In this document: piece by piece, positions 20,897 to 33,118 of the stretch
Layout of the letters: each line of letters begins with the position of its first letter
Numbering within the stretch: position 1 is the first letter of the stretch
Source of the DNA: Karstenula rhodostoma CBS 690.94
Lineage: Eukaryota; Ascomycota; Dothideomycetes; Pleosporales; Didymosphaeriaceae
DNA: 33,186 nt
Assembly: GCA_010093485.1 (NCBI GenBank)
Contig: MU001498.1
Location: 14,251 to 47,436, forward strand
Direction of reading: 5' to 3'
The notes under the pieces: generated by a model
Told to the model about the DNA's origin: nothing
The model's input: the letters and a program-made list of their open reading frames with translations, nothing else
The model's database searches: none
Position numbers and translations under genes: made by a program

Positions 20897-21766
20897 ATAT
20901 AGGTAAAAGAGCTTAGATTTAAGTTTAGCTTTAGATATAGTAATAAACGCTAGGTACACTTACTATATAGTAATACTAGTAAAGACCTCTAAGAATCTAG
21001 TATATATTATCTATAGATTTATAAATATAGAAGGTATACTAGATATAGATTATAGCTATTATTCCTATATATACTATACCTATACTAAAGTATATTATAG
21101 CTAGGACTTTAGAGAAGAGGCTATACTATAATTTAGTTATATAGTAGGAGTAATAGGCTTAGCTAGAAATAATATAGATTAAGAGTAATAAGAATTAAAA
21201 TATAAATTAATTAGAAATATAGGGATACTATATAGCTTAGATAGGATTCCTATAATACTAGTAGAAGGTACCTTAAATTAGCGGGTTATACTAAGGTAGG
21301 TAAATAGGGGTAGGATAGAAGAAAAGAACTATTAGCTTATAACTATTCTAATATAGTTAGAGTACTAGAGATAGTACTTAATTATACTATTATAGAAATA
21401 GTTATAGATCGTGTAACTATTATATAAGTAGGTAAATATATTATATTTTATAGTAGCTCTAGTAATAATTAAGCTATATATATTATAGTAATAGCTATTA
21501 CTATATACTAGTAAACTAGAATAGAGCGCCTTAGTTTTAGTAAGGATAATAAAGTTCTTATAGTTCTATAAAAGAGAATAGTTATTAGATAGGTTATTAA
21601 CTAACTTTTAAATTTTATATCTTTATTTAGGTATAGTAGTATTATAGTACTCTCTACTAAAGTAAAAAAATACTTTACTAGAAAGAAGAGTATAGTAATA
21701 TAATATATAGAATATAAAGTTATAAGCTTTATTAAAATAGATAAATATTACTTAGACTATAGTAAA
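20897..21766 (+). pseudogene. Possible coding remnant 11, copy B
   Basis: Copy of 11421-12290 of A. It keeps CGTG at 21410 and GCGCC at about 21526, which A has lost. The change of best frame near the middle is seen here too, so it predates the duplication. Confidence 0.25.
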
Positions 21767-21772
21767 TAGGGG

Positions 21773-21888
21773 AGGTAGCCTTAATTTTAGCCCTAATCTA
21801 GGTTAAAATTAGCAGGCTACTAAGGTAAAGGGAATATATAACACTATTTAATTTTAGCTATAGTCTAGACTAAAATTAAATAGCTACT
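21773..21888. repeat. Tandem hairpin pair, copy B
   Basis: Same two imperfect inverted repeats as copy A 12297-12411, with the same spacing. Here GTGG and CTCG of A have become GTAG and CTTA, while the loop and the inner stems are unchanged. Confidence 0.75.
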
Positions 21889-22035
21889 AAGCTAGATTAG
21901 AAAAATATTATATATTAGTATATAATAAGGGTAATATAGCTACTAGTATTAGATAATAAATATACTAGTAATAATAGTATATATACTATTAGGTATTTAT
22001 AAAGAAAAAAAACTAATTAAAAATAATTTACTAGA

Positions 22036-23468
22036 TATACTATAGTATATATATAAAGCTATATATTCTAGGGGCCCTATATATAGGGAAGTATATAATA
22101 AGAATAGCTCTATTAGTAATATCTTTATAGTACCTACACTAGAGGATATAGTATAATAGGTATATTAATATACTTTAAAGAAGAATATTATTTAGTTTAT
22201 TATATAAAAATATAAGAGTTAGATAGTAGAAAATAAAAAGGCTAATATTAGGAAAGTATATAAAAGCGCTAGTAGGGTTAGTACTAAAAAAAGGCGTACT
22301 AAGAGATAGAATAATAAAAAGGAGGACTAAGATATAAAAAAAAAAAGGAAGAAATAGCTAAAGGAAGCTAGTATAAGAGAGGTAAATAAGAGACTAAAAT
22401 AGAAATTAGAAAAGGTAATAATATAAGAGGTAGTAAGTATATAAGACTTATCTACTATAATAGCTAAAAATATTATAATAAGTAAAAAGGAGTAAAGATA
22501 TAGAAAGTTTATCTAGGATTTACTAGAAGTAGGTATAGATATAATAGGTAGTATAATTAGTAGGGCTATAGTAGTTAGAGTAGTAGATTATTTATAAAAT
22601 TAGAAAATAGTACTATAGGTATAGAGAATATAGTATAAAAAGGGAAAAAGGTTCTTTACTAATATAGAAAATAGAGTAAGTAAACTTATAGTAGGAGAAG
22701 GCGCGTTATCTAGAGGAAATAGAGGAAGTAATATAAATTAAAAATAAAACTAACTAGTACTATTATAGTATTTAAGAGGTATATATATAGAATTTAGCCT
22801 TATAGGGGGGAATATAGTAAGGTTTATATTACTATATATAATAGTAAAGTAGGGCTAGACTATTAAGATTATTAGGGAAATAAAGTAGTAATAAATATAG
22901 GTAGTAATTTAGATAGAATTTAAAGTAGTAGAAATAATAGTATAGAAGTAAAAAATACTATCTAGTAAATAAGGAAGAGGCTATATAACTATAGTAAAGA
23001 AATATTTATTTAGAATTTTATATTATATAGTAGAAGGGGAAGAAGCTATAGAATATATAGATCTATCTATATAGAAAAAGTTTAGAAAATAGCTAGAGGT
23101 AGAAAAGAGATAGTATATACTAAGGGTAAAGTTTAAAATTAGAATATTTATAATCTTACCTTAGAATACTATCTTAAATATATATATTAAAAGAGGTATA
23201 ACTATAATATAGTTTAGCTTCTAGATAGATATAGTTATAAAGTATAATAAAGAGGTATTTAAGAATTCTATAATAATTAAGGATATATATATTACCTATA
23301 TAATAGATAGACTACCTCCTAAAAAATTATTACTAGAGGAACTATTAAATAGTAACTTAATAAGATATAACTTAGTAAAAGGTTTATAGCTAGTATATTA
23401 TACTATTAAAGAAAAAAGTTTTAGTAATATTAGTATATAGAAGGATATACCTTATAATAGGGGTTAAT
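22036..23468 (+). pseudogene. Possible coding remnant 12, copy B (complete 3' end)
   Basis: Copy of 12560-13992 of A, reading through to the closing TAA/TAG at 23466. GCGCG at about 22701 survives here only. It shows what follows the frame: a palindrome (23457-23479), about 80 bases of ordinary AT-rich DNA, then the 22-bp array. Confidence 0.35.
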
Positions 23469-23479
23469 AGAAAAGTTTA
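23457..23479. repeat. Interspersed palindrome, site 11 (copy B)
   Basis: AGGGG, TTAATAGAAAAG, TTTAGATA: the left half and core of the family directly behind possible remnant 12. The same site in copy A is cut by the N gap. Confidence 0.55.
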
Positions 23480-23560
23480 GATATATATAAAGGATTATAC
23501 TAAGGGAGGCTATAAGAAAGTTATAAATTTTTATAACTACCTCTATTATAATTTCTAGAT

Positions 23561-23861
23561 ACTAGGTATTAGTTAATAGAATAATTAGTATTAGTTAATA
23601 GGATAATTAATATTAGTTAATAGAATATTAAGTATTAGTTAATAAAATAATTAGTATTAGTTAATAGAATATTAAGTATTAGTTAATAGAATAATTAGTA
23701 TTAGTTAATAGGATATTAAGTATTAGTTAATAGGATAATTAGTATTAGTTAATAGGATATTAAGTATTAGTTAATAGGATAATTAATATTAGTTAATAGG
23801 TAGAATAATTAGTATTAGTTAATAGGATACTAGATATTAGTTAATAGAATATTAGGTATTA
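23561..23861. repeat. Right-end 22-bp tandem array, copy B
   Basis: Thirteen units containing ATTAGTTAATA plus a partial one, period 22, with an alternation of ATAATTAGT and ATATTAAGT types that makes a 44-base higher-order unit in the middle (23625-23780). One unit carries a four-base insertion (about 23801). Differences are transitions. Confidence 0.9.
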
Positions 23862-23886
23862 TTACTTCGTGTATATACTACTTTTT

Positions 23887-23911
23887 ATAGGATATATAGT
23901 ATATATCCTAT
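23887..23911. repeat. Terminal hairpin, copy B
   Basis: Perfect inverted repeat ATAGGATATAT / ATATATCCTAT around AGT, 15 bases inside the right end. Confidence 0.8.
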
Positions 23912-23925
23912 AACCTAATATACTT

Positions 23926-23928
23926 AGA
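23926..23928. other. B/C junction
   Basis: The right end of copy B (ending AATATACTTA at about 23926) meets copy C at the equivalent of A position 9329, in inverted orientation. The element end is the same base, give or take one, as at the A/B junction. Confidence 0.8.
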
Positions 23929-24895
23929 CTATTATTATTATTCTACTAGTAGTACTCTACTCTAATCTTTTTTATTATTATTTTAAATTATAGATTAGAG
24001 TTACTATATAGTAGTAAGGAGTATATAATAAATAAATATCTATTATTTTAGTAACCCCTAAAAATATTTTAAATAATTTCTTCTAGGCCTATATTACTAG
24101 ATAGAAAGTATTAGAAATATTAGAGAAAATTATAGTAAATAAGTTCTATTATATTATTTTTCTAAATATAGCTTATTACCCTTATTTTTATAATCTCTAT
24201 ATATTTATTAAATACTATATTCCTCTTATACTCCTTTCTATAATTTTACTACTTACTAAATAAAATTAAGTCTTTTAATTTCTTAAATTTCCTACTAATA
24301 TTATAACCTTTAGAGAGTTTACTATTTAGTTTAAAATCTAGTATAAGGTTTATATCTTATATATAATAAGTATAGATCCTATAATAGCTATAGTAAAATA
24401 TATTAAAAAAATTTTTTAATTATATAAAAAGGTTTTTATTTATATTAATCTTACTATAACTATAAATATACTGGCTCTATAGCTTAACTATTCTAAGTAC
24501 TATAAAAAAATAAAAAAAAAAAAATAATTTATAAGTCTAGTATAATTCTAGACCTTAGAGATAAATATTATAATAGCTATAAGTACCCTTATAAAAGGTC
24601 TAAATATACTAGATATATATATAATATTATATTTTATACTATTAGTAAACTTTTATAGCCTTATTTAGGTAGGTAAATAGATTAGTTAGAATAATAAATC
24701 TAGCCTTACTAGACTAGTACTAGTAGATACTATCCCTAATATATATTTTAATAAGGCTAGTAATATAGTAAAAATACCTATTCTTACCTATATATAATTC
24801 TAGTCTCTAAATAAAGTCTACTATTATATTATTATTAATAGTTTTTTAAATAGTAATATTTTAAGAATAATATATACCCCTTTTAAGTAACCTTA
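23928..24895 (-). pseudogene. Possible coding remnant 8, copy C (cut at junction)
   Basis: Inverted copy of 8362-9329 of A. Its 3' part stops at the junction with copy B. Heavily mutated: a mixed G/A stretch of A is almost pure A here at about 24507-24522. Confidence 0.3.
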
Positions 24896-25056
24896 TAATA
24901 TTTATATACTAAAATTCTATCCTTCTATATAAACTAATTCTATTTAAATACTATAAACTCTCTAGTTAAAGAAATAGCTATTAGTAATACTAATACTAAT
25001 ATTAATATACTAGGGCCTATTACCCTTATATACTCTAATATTCTATAGCTATACTT

Positions 25057-26032
25057 ATAGGAATATAATAATATTTATAAAATAATCCTCTTTTTAAAGT
25101 AAGTTTATATCTATATAGCTCTAGTATACTATTCTAATTTATAAATAGTAAGCTCCCTATTATATATACCTTTTATCTCTACTAAATAAAGGAGAGAACT
25201 TAACTTCTTTATATAAAATATTAATAATACTAGTAAGTTATATACTAAGTTATTTTATAATAAATTACCTATTTATATAGTCTATTAGAAGTTATACTAT
25301 ATTATCTACTTTATTAAAAAAGATCTATTTAAATATAGATAGAATTAATATATTAGTATTAATAATAATTAAGTTAAGTATATTAGAAATACTATTATAA
25401 CCTATTAGTATACTATAGATAATAAATAAATAAAGGGTAACTACTAGTTTTATTTAATACCTACTAACTATTACCTAGAGTAGACGTTTCTAGGAATAAA
25501 TAAAGTAAGAACTACTCTAGCCTAATAAGGTCTCTATATTAATAAATATATAATTTATAATATTTAGACTATCCTTTAAAATAAATATAAAACTACGCGT
25601 TCTAAATAGATTAATAAAATTAAGGAAATAGAAAAAAATAAATAGGATATAAATTTACTATATAACTTTAAAATATACTTTATAAAGGTAATTAATTTTA
25701 AAGATAATTATAAAGTAAAAAGAATTATTTTAAAACTAAACTAGATTATAAAAATATACCTTATATTAAAATAGTATAATTAATTACTTCTACTATATAT
25801 CTAAGATAGGGACTAGAATATAAAAGGACTAGATATATAATAGAAAAAATAGTAATATTATATATCTATATCTTACTAAGCTAATAACTAAATAATATAT
25901 AAGAAATACTTTTATAGAGGAATATAGATAAGTTAATATTCTACCTAATTCTAGATAAAATATAATTATTTTTTACTTAGATCTCTTATTTAGGTAATAT
26001 ACTAATTATATAATATAGGCTTAGTATAAATA
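25057..26032 (+). pseudogene. Possible coding remnant 7, copy C
   Basis: Inverted copy of 7225-8200 of A; the frame described there was read here. ACGCGT survives at about 25594. Confidence 0.25.
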
Positions 26033-26965
26033 AGTAAATAGAGTACTTAAATAAAATATATACTACTTAAATTCTCTATTCTTTCTACTCTTTACTCTTA
26101 CCTACTTTATCTTTTAATACCCTTTTACTACCTTTATTATAGTTTCTATTTCTATTACTCTTAGTTATTATAATATTTTTAGTATTATAAGTATAGTAAC
26201 TAATTAGATTTAGTTAAAAGAAATACTAAATATACTAAACTTTTCTAAAGATTTTTAAATAATATAGCCCTAGCTAATAGGCTATCTTTAACTAAATAAG
26301 TAATAAACTAGAAACTTTTCTATAAACTTCTATAGTAACTACTAATTTAATATAAATTAGAATCTATTATAATAGAAATTAGTTTACTAATATTATTTAG
26401 TATATAGTCTTTCTTTCTCTTTATTATCTCTTCTTTTCTACCTATAGAACTATACTAGTTTAATATATTTACTATATTTATTACTACTATACTTCTATAC
26501 TAGTATAAAGGGAATATTAAAAAGTTTCCTATATATCTCTATATATCTATAACTACTATACTTTTATACTAGTTTAAAAAGGGATATTAAAAAGTTTTCT
26601 ATATACTTTTATATATTTATAACTACTATACTTTTATATTAGTCTAAGGAGGAATATTAAAAAGTTTTCTAAATACCCCCTATATACCTATAATATATTA
26701 TTTAATATAGAAATCTCCTTTTCTAGTATTCTAGATTTAGAAAAGTATATTAATAAATTTAGTTTTTTAAACTAGTATAATCTAAACTCTAACTAGCCTC
26801 CCTTACTTTAACTAGACTTAAATAAAGCTAGTCTTACTATATCTAATCTAACTATAAAATAGAAATATACTAGATTATTAAACCTATATACTTTTACTTC
26901 TATAGTATAAATTAGATATATAAATATTTTCTAAAACTTTTCTAATTACCCCTTTAGTAATTAAC
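26033..26965. promoter_or_regulatory. Non-coding stretch with clustered palindromes, copy C
   Basis: Inverted match of 6290-7225 of A. Palindromes at 26229-26257, 26308-26333, three in the array and 26931-26964. No convincing frame. Confidence 0.4.
26483..26692. repeat. 70-bp tandem array, copy C (inverted)
   Basis: Three inverted units with ATATTAAAAAG cores at about 26513, 26584 and 26654 and a CCCCC flank in the last unit. Confidence 0.8.
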
Positions 26966-28576
26966 TACTAGATAATATACCTATTATTTTCTTTAAAAAT
27001 AAAGTATCTAATAATAGTAATAGTAGAGATATAGAGGATATAATAATTAATAAAATAAAAATAACCTTAGTTTATATAAATAGAACCCTATATATATTAA
27101 ACTTAATACCTTTTTTAAGGTAGATTACTAGTTCTAGAAATTTTACTAATAAGATACTTACTATATCTTCTAATACCTTTATTTAAATATATATTATAAA
27201 CCTACTTATTACTTTAGTCTATAAAAAAATTATATAGTATATTAAATTTAATAAGTAGTTATTAAGTCTAGATAGAATAGTTAAAGAGGGTATTTTAAAA
27301 ATAGATAAAATTCTATTACTTACTATTTTATCTAAAATATAATAGTTCTAGAGTTTAATATTTTATTAGGCCCGCTTTATAAAGAAGGTAAAGTGTATTC
27401 TTATCTAACCTATATAATTATTCTTTAACTAAGTAAAAATTAAGGAAGAAGATATAACCCTTATATACCTATAAATTAATTATAAAATTATTCTATAGCT
27501 AAACTAACCCCTTAATAAGGTATATACCCTTAAGAATTTAGTAATATTAATTTAAAAGGGTTATATAAAGGCCCTTACTATATAGATATAATTTAGTACT
27601 ATTAGGGTATAGAATAAAAAAATAAATATATAAGCTATATAAAAGGTAGCTAATAATATTAGCTTTTAAAATATATTTTCTCGTCTAACTATAAAATAGT
27701 TAAAAACTAGTAACCCTAATTTAATTTCTAAGCTAAAGAAGGATCTACTTATTTATAATAATACTATTTCTAGTATAATAAAGTTATAATATATCTAAAG
27801 AATATTAAATAAAAAAGTCTTTATATCTTTTTTAGCTAATATTAAAAAATAAGATACTTATACTCTATAAAACCTAGCTACTAAGGTTTAGCTAGAAAAG
27901 TTTATATATTTATACCTAATAATAGTTTATATAATAAATATAGATACTATTAAATACTAGTTATATAAAGCCTTTATTAATATATTCTAGAAATATATAA
28001 AGTATTATCTATATAATATTAAAACTATTATAAATCCTAATTATACTAAAAATCTAATTATCTATATAGTTAATAATCTTTATTAGAAGTACTTAAAAAT
28101 TATTTTACTAGTTTTTTAGCCTATAATAGAGGATAGCACGTTAATATTCTATATATTAAAAGTAGTTACTAAAGAGAAAGTAGAAATAATTTATAAAAAT
28201 ACTAAAAATACTATAGTAGAGGATAATTATAATATACTATAAAGGAGTAAATAGAGTAAGATAATTAATATAGTATTTTTTTCTACTAAATAAATAGATA
28301 ACTATAGTATAAAAATTTTTAAAATAAGTAGTAATAATAGTATATTTACTCTAATATATTTTAAAAAGGTCTATACCTTTATATATATTACTAATATAAG
28401 ATATAAGTTAATATTATATATAATACTTTCTTTTAAATAATAATAGATAGTTACTATAAAATAAATAGCTAATATACTAGCTAGTATTAATAAAATAGTA
28501 TTTATTAAAAATAGAATTATTACTAATATAATTAAATTAGATAAAACTATTTAAGTAGGGGCGATTATACTTAAGA
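26966..28576 (+). pseudogene. Possible coding remnant 6, copy C
   Basis: Inverted copy of 4680-6290 of A, complete at its 3' side, unlike copy B. It is followed by palindrome site 4 at 28588-28619. Confidence 0.3.
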
Positions 28577-28587
28577 TATATCTCTAG

Positions 28588-28619
28588 TAGATTTATAAAA
28601 AACTTTTTTATAAACCCCC
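28588..28619. repeat. Interspersed palindrome, site 4, copy C
   Basis: Centred on 28603, with ATTTATAAAAAA and TTTTTTATAAA arms and a CCCCC flank; A keeps the GGAAA/TTTCC version. Confidence 0.75.
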
Positions 28620-28630
28620 TAATTATACTC

Positions 28631-29458
28631 TATTTTATTTTACTAACTTATTATAGATTATACTAGATTATAAATACTATTTTAATCTAAAACTTACTAA
28701 TATCTATAAAAAGTAACCTATCTAGCCTACTATAAACTTAAATTATAAGTAGTTTAAAAATAAATTTAGATTCTTTCTTTATTTTATCTTAACTAGACTT
28801 TACTATTAGATAGTAACTAAGCTTATATAGATATTAATTTACTTTACTATTTTTATAATCTCCCCTAATAAGTTATTAGCTATATTTAGTTTTAAAGTAA
28901 TTATTAGTTTCTCTAATATAAATTCGAGTATTTAGAATTATAAAAATTTTTATAACTAGTATATTATTTTCGTGGCCTTCTATAATTATATAGCTAAGTT
29001 TACTAGCCCCTATATTTTCTAGTCCTATATTAAGGAGAATATTAAATTATTTATTAAGGAAAATAACTTTAAGCTAGATAAGTTTAATTTCTAGAACTAT
29101 AAAATATAGCCTAATTCCCTACTAACTAAACCCCTAAGTAAGTATATTTATATTTTTAATTATAAGTTTAGGCTAGTATTTTATAATAAGATATAAAATT
29201 TTCTATAAAATTAAAACTTTATATAGAGAATTATTTTATAGTTATATCTATATAGATTATTTCTATTATTAGGCTATCCTATATCTAGAAATATAAAAAA
29301 TATTAGAAACTACTTAAAATTACTAAAGGATCTAAATCTCCTTAATAAGTTTACTAAATAGAAGGATAAATATTATAAGGAGTTAGCTAAAACTAACTAT
29401 ATTATAGGGTTCTACCTAGATTATAATAACTTCTACCTACTTAATAAAGAGGATTCTA
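28631..29458 (+). pseudogene. Possible coding remnant 5, copy C
   Basis: Inverted copy of 3798-4625 of A. CGTGG survives at 28971 and TCGAG at 28924. The frame closes with a TAA just before palindrome site 3 at 29475-29505. Confidence 0.35.
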
Positions 29459-29459
29459 A

Positions 29460-30505
29460 GTAAGTTCCCCTATAGAGAGGTTAGAAAATTTTCCTATATT
29501 TCCCCCTAATATATACTAATAATATATAGTATATATTTTAGATTTCTATATAATAACTAGATAGAGTTTATAATAAATACTTTAAGCCCTACTTATAATA
29601 AATAGATTACTTAAGAAAAACTTATATAACTAATTATAGTATATTTTATACTTAAATATAACTTTAATAGTATTATTATTTCTAGATTTAGAAATATTAT
29701 TAGCTAGTCTATTCTATTAAAATACTATTATACTATTAAGTAAGTATTTATACTATTAAATAAGTATATTTATAATAACTAGTTTATATACTAGTCTAAG
29801 TATATATTTATAATATATAAAAACTCTAGTAGTTAAAATATTTCTATAATTAATACCTATACTTAGAAGACTATCTAGATTATTAAGTTTTACCCTTTCC
29901 TTAAATACCTATATATTAAGGTTAATATAGAAAAGTAACCTAAGAATTCTATATATAAATATAGTAATAATTATTTTAATCTAAAATATAATCTAAACTA
30001 TAAATTCTAATTTTATAACTAGTTCCCCCTTTTTAAAGAGTATAATATACTCCCTAAAGGTAGTCTAAAAGAACGTGGCGATTATATTTAATAATTATTT
30101 AAAAAGGTACTAGATATAGGTTATAATACTATCTCTAATAGTATTAACTAGAATAAACTTAATAATATCTAGTTTACCTATAAGTTTCTTAAATACTTAT
30201 TAAAAATATAAGTAATTATAGCCTTTATTATAGACTAGACTCTAGTTTATAATAAGAAAATTATTTTATAGTTTTTTATACCCCTAATTTAGAAGTTTAT
30301 TTAAGAGATTCTTAAATTATTAGGATTTATACTATTTTTAATTTACTTCTCTAATAATACGGCCTAATATAACTAGATTTAATCTTTTTAAAATAGTATT
30401 AAAACTAAGATTTATATTTTTTTTATATTTTTCTAGGTATTTAGTACTAGCTATAATTTTTAGAATAATAGTTATATTAGTATTCTTATAAATTTCCCCT
30501 TAAAC
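29460..30505 (-). pseudogene. Possible coding remnant 4, copy C
   Basis: Inverted copy of 2757-3797 of A. The CACGTG palindrome of A is lost here, while ACGTGGCG at 30073 is kept here only. Confidence 0.3.
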
Positions 30506-30621
30506 TAAAATATAGAGGACTAGACTTTTAAATATTAATACTAAAATAGTTAATATCTAAGTATATATTTTTTCTATATTATTATTTAAGGAATATATAG
30601 TATTTAGTAATATAGGTAAAT

Positions 30622-31622
30622 TAATTTACTTAGAAGTATTCTAAAAACTTTCCTATATACCCCCTATATAATAACTATCCTTACTAACTTTTCTAGTAAA
30701 AATCTATTTATTTTACTAGTATTAGTATCTACTTTCTTTAACTATACTATTAAGGAAAATAGTATTAAAAAGTTTATTAAAACCTTTAATATTCTAGAGA
30801 ATATTATTACTTAGATATATAAAAATATACTAGATACCTTTATTAAAAGGCCTAAGTATAATAGAGTTTTTAATAATATTAACTATAAATATTTCTTTAT
30901 CTTTAGTAAATATACTATAAAGTTTATTAAGGAGAAGTATAAAAACTATAAGTATTCTTCTAAGTAATAGCCTATTCTAGTCCTATTTTCTATTATAATA
31001 TATATTTTTATAGCCTTTATTTTTACTAGAATTATTACTAAAATATTTAGTTTTCTAGATAATTTTATTAAGAATATTATTAAATTAGAATAGCTAAAGT
31101 TAAATATATATAAAATAGTCTAAATAGAGAAATATAGTTTTAATCTAGATAATATTTTCTATACTAAATTTATATTTAAGAAAAAAAAGAAATCTAATAT
31201 AGCCTATTTTATAGACTATACTCTAAAGATAAGTAATATACTATTTAGAACCTAAATAAAGTTTAATAAATATACTAAAAATACTAAAATAGATTTATAA
31301 AACCCTTATCTAATTATTATTTCTATATAATATAATAGTCTCTAAACGTTTAATAATACCTATATAAAAGTACTTAAGGCTATCTAAAAAACTAATATAA
31401 AGTAGAGTTTTAATAAATAAGTATTAGATATTAAAAAATATTTAGACGAGTATAGTATATAGAATATACTTAATTATATAAAGTAATATCTAATATATTA
31501 TTTATCTTTTAGTAATTTCCTATCTCTAAATATATAAGAACGTGGTTAGGTTATAAAATAGATTAAGGCCTATAAGAATTTAAAAAATATAGACTATTTA
31601 ATTATAATACTAAAAAAGTCTA
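30622..31622 (+). pseudogene. Possible coding remnant 3, copy C
   Basis: Inverted copy of 1640-2640 of A; best stretch of continuous, low-stop reading in the window (about 300 codons). AACGTGG survives at 31540, at the place where A keeps CCACGTT (1711), so this site escaped in both copies. Confidence 0.35.
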
Positions 31623-31678
31623 GTAGAAATAATAAAAAAAGGAAATAGTAAGTAATATTATATAGTTATAGTATAATA

Positions 31679-31786
31679 GAAATTAAAGTAGAGGATAGAA
31701 ATTAAAATAGAAAATAGAGATTAAAATAAAGGATAGAAATTAAAATAAGGGATAGAGATTAAAATAGGGAATAGAAATTAAAATAG
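31679..31786. repeat. 19-bp minisatellite, copy C
   Basis: Five to six units of AAAATAGGGGATAGAGATT type, one or two more than copy A has at 1510-1582. Differences between units are mostly G/A, as expected of RIP on this strand. Confidence 0.8.
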
Positions 31787-32021
31787 AATTATAATCTAGA
31801 ACTATAAAATAATAATAATAGAGATTAAAGTAGGGTTATAGTCTAGAATTATATAATAATAGTTAGTATAAATAGTTCTAATTTATAGATATATTCTACT
31901 ATTTACTTATATTTTTTTATTATAGTATTAAAAATTTATTATAGTAGTCTTTATTATAATCTTTATTTTAAATAGTATAATTTAGTAATATCTTATATAC
32001 TATTATATAGATAGATTTACT

Positions 32022-32382
32022 AAAATATTTATTTATAGTTTAGTAATTATTTTATAACTTCTTTTTTCTTTTTTTTTCTTTTTTCCCTTCTCTTTCCTCT
32101 TTACTACCTTCTCTAAACTACCTTTTTACCTATTATTCTATAATATAAGTATATAATATATTTTAACTCTTTTATAGGTTATTTAATTTTAATAAGTACT
32201 CTACTAACTAACCTATAAAGGAAATTTATAATTACTAATAATAAAATAATATCTATACTATTATTAATATAATTTATAAAATATAAGAGGTTTCTCTTTT
32301 TAATAATATATATTACCTATTTCTTTTAAATAACTAAATAGAGTTTAGTATTTCTAGAAATATAATAAAGAATTAAAAAGTA
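32022..32382 (-). pseudogene. Possible coding remnant 2, copy C
   Basis: Inverted copy of 880-1240 of A with the polypurine part shortened by 32 bases, which would remove about 11 residues of the Lys/Glu-rich tail. The ATG of A is lost. Confidence 0.25.
32058..32102 (-). repeat. Polypurine tract, copy C (shortened)
   Basis: 45 uninterrupted C/T bases on the plus strand, matching the 77-base purine run of copy A at 1160-1236. Confidence 0.8.
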
Positions 32383-32471
32383 GTCTTTTATATTACTAAA
32401 TTCTAGTTTAGCTAATTAGAGATATTTATAGTTTTAATACCCCTAGACCTATCTATATAAATATAGTACTA

Positions 32472-32962
32472 AGTAGTATTATTTATAAAAAAAAAGTATA
32501 GTATTACTTTACTCTTTAATAATATAAATATTAAAGCTAACTAAAATAAGTTTATTTACCTCTATAATTATAAAGAAAATAGTCTTAAGTAGGTAATATT
32601 ATAAAAGGAATATAATAAGTATATTATAGATATTATAGTAAATATAATTTAAGTAACTAAAAATATATATTTTACTAATCTAGTAAACTAGTTTATATAG
32701 TTAGAATTAGATAATCTAGATAAGAAGTAGATATAGGTACTTAAGAAATATATATTTAAAAAGGGAGAAAGAAAGTAATTATTTAGATACTTTAGTAATT
32801 TACTATTTATAATAAATAAGCTTAGTAACTACCCTTATAATAATACTAATAATAATTTTAATATATATAAGTATTTTAAAATATATACTATAGAGGATCT
32901 AGATATTTTTATAGATAATAGGTAGGCTAGATATAGCTAGAGGGCTTATAGTAAACTTTCCT
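32472..32962 (+). pseudogene. Possible coding remnant 1, copy C
   Basis: Inverted copy of 300-790 of A. The frame runs to a TAA right after palindrome site 1 (32945-32974). Low-stop stretch FRYFSNLLFIINKLSNY is readable. Confidence 0.3.
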
Positions 32963-33012
32963 ATAAACCCCCTATCTAATTTTAAGTATAATATAATAAT
33001 ATAATATATAAT

Positions 33013-33118
33013 ATTAATATTTAGTATATAAATAGTATTAGTATTTAGTATATAAATAGTATTAGTATTTAGAGTATAGATAGGTATAATTAGTATATAA
33101 TATTAGTATTTAGATTAT
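33013..33118. repeat. Left minisatellite, copy C (24-bp units)
   Basis: Two exact-spacing 24-base units (33013-33036 and 33037-33060, each ATTA[A/G]TATTTAGTATATAAATAGT with one difference) are followed by diverged units starting ATTAGTATTTAG at 33061 and about 33102. The array is longer than in copy A. Confidence 0.75.

Larger units (their letters stand above)
14308..23926 (+). mobile_element. Copy B of the large repeat, left-truncated
   Basis: Collinear with copy A from A position 4831 to the right end. The first shared bases are TATTATATATAG at 14308, directly after the right tail of copy A. The right end is complete, with the full 22-bp array, the terminal hairpin and the same last bases as copy A. 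Copy B has its own set of escaped CpG sites, so it was mutated independently of A. It supplies the sequence that is missing in the N gap of copy A (23470-23778). The missing left 4830 bases would lie to the left of copy A if A inserted into B. Confidence 0.85.
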
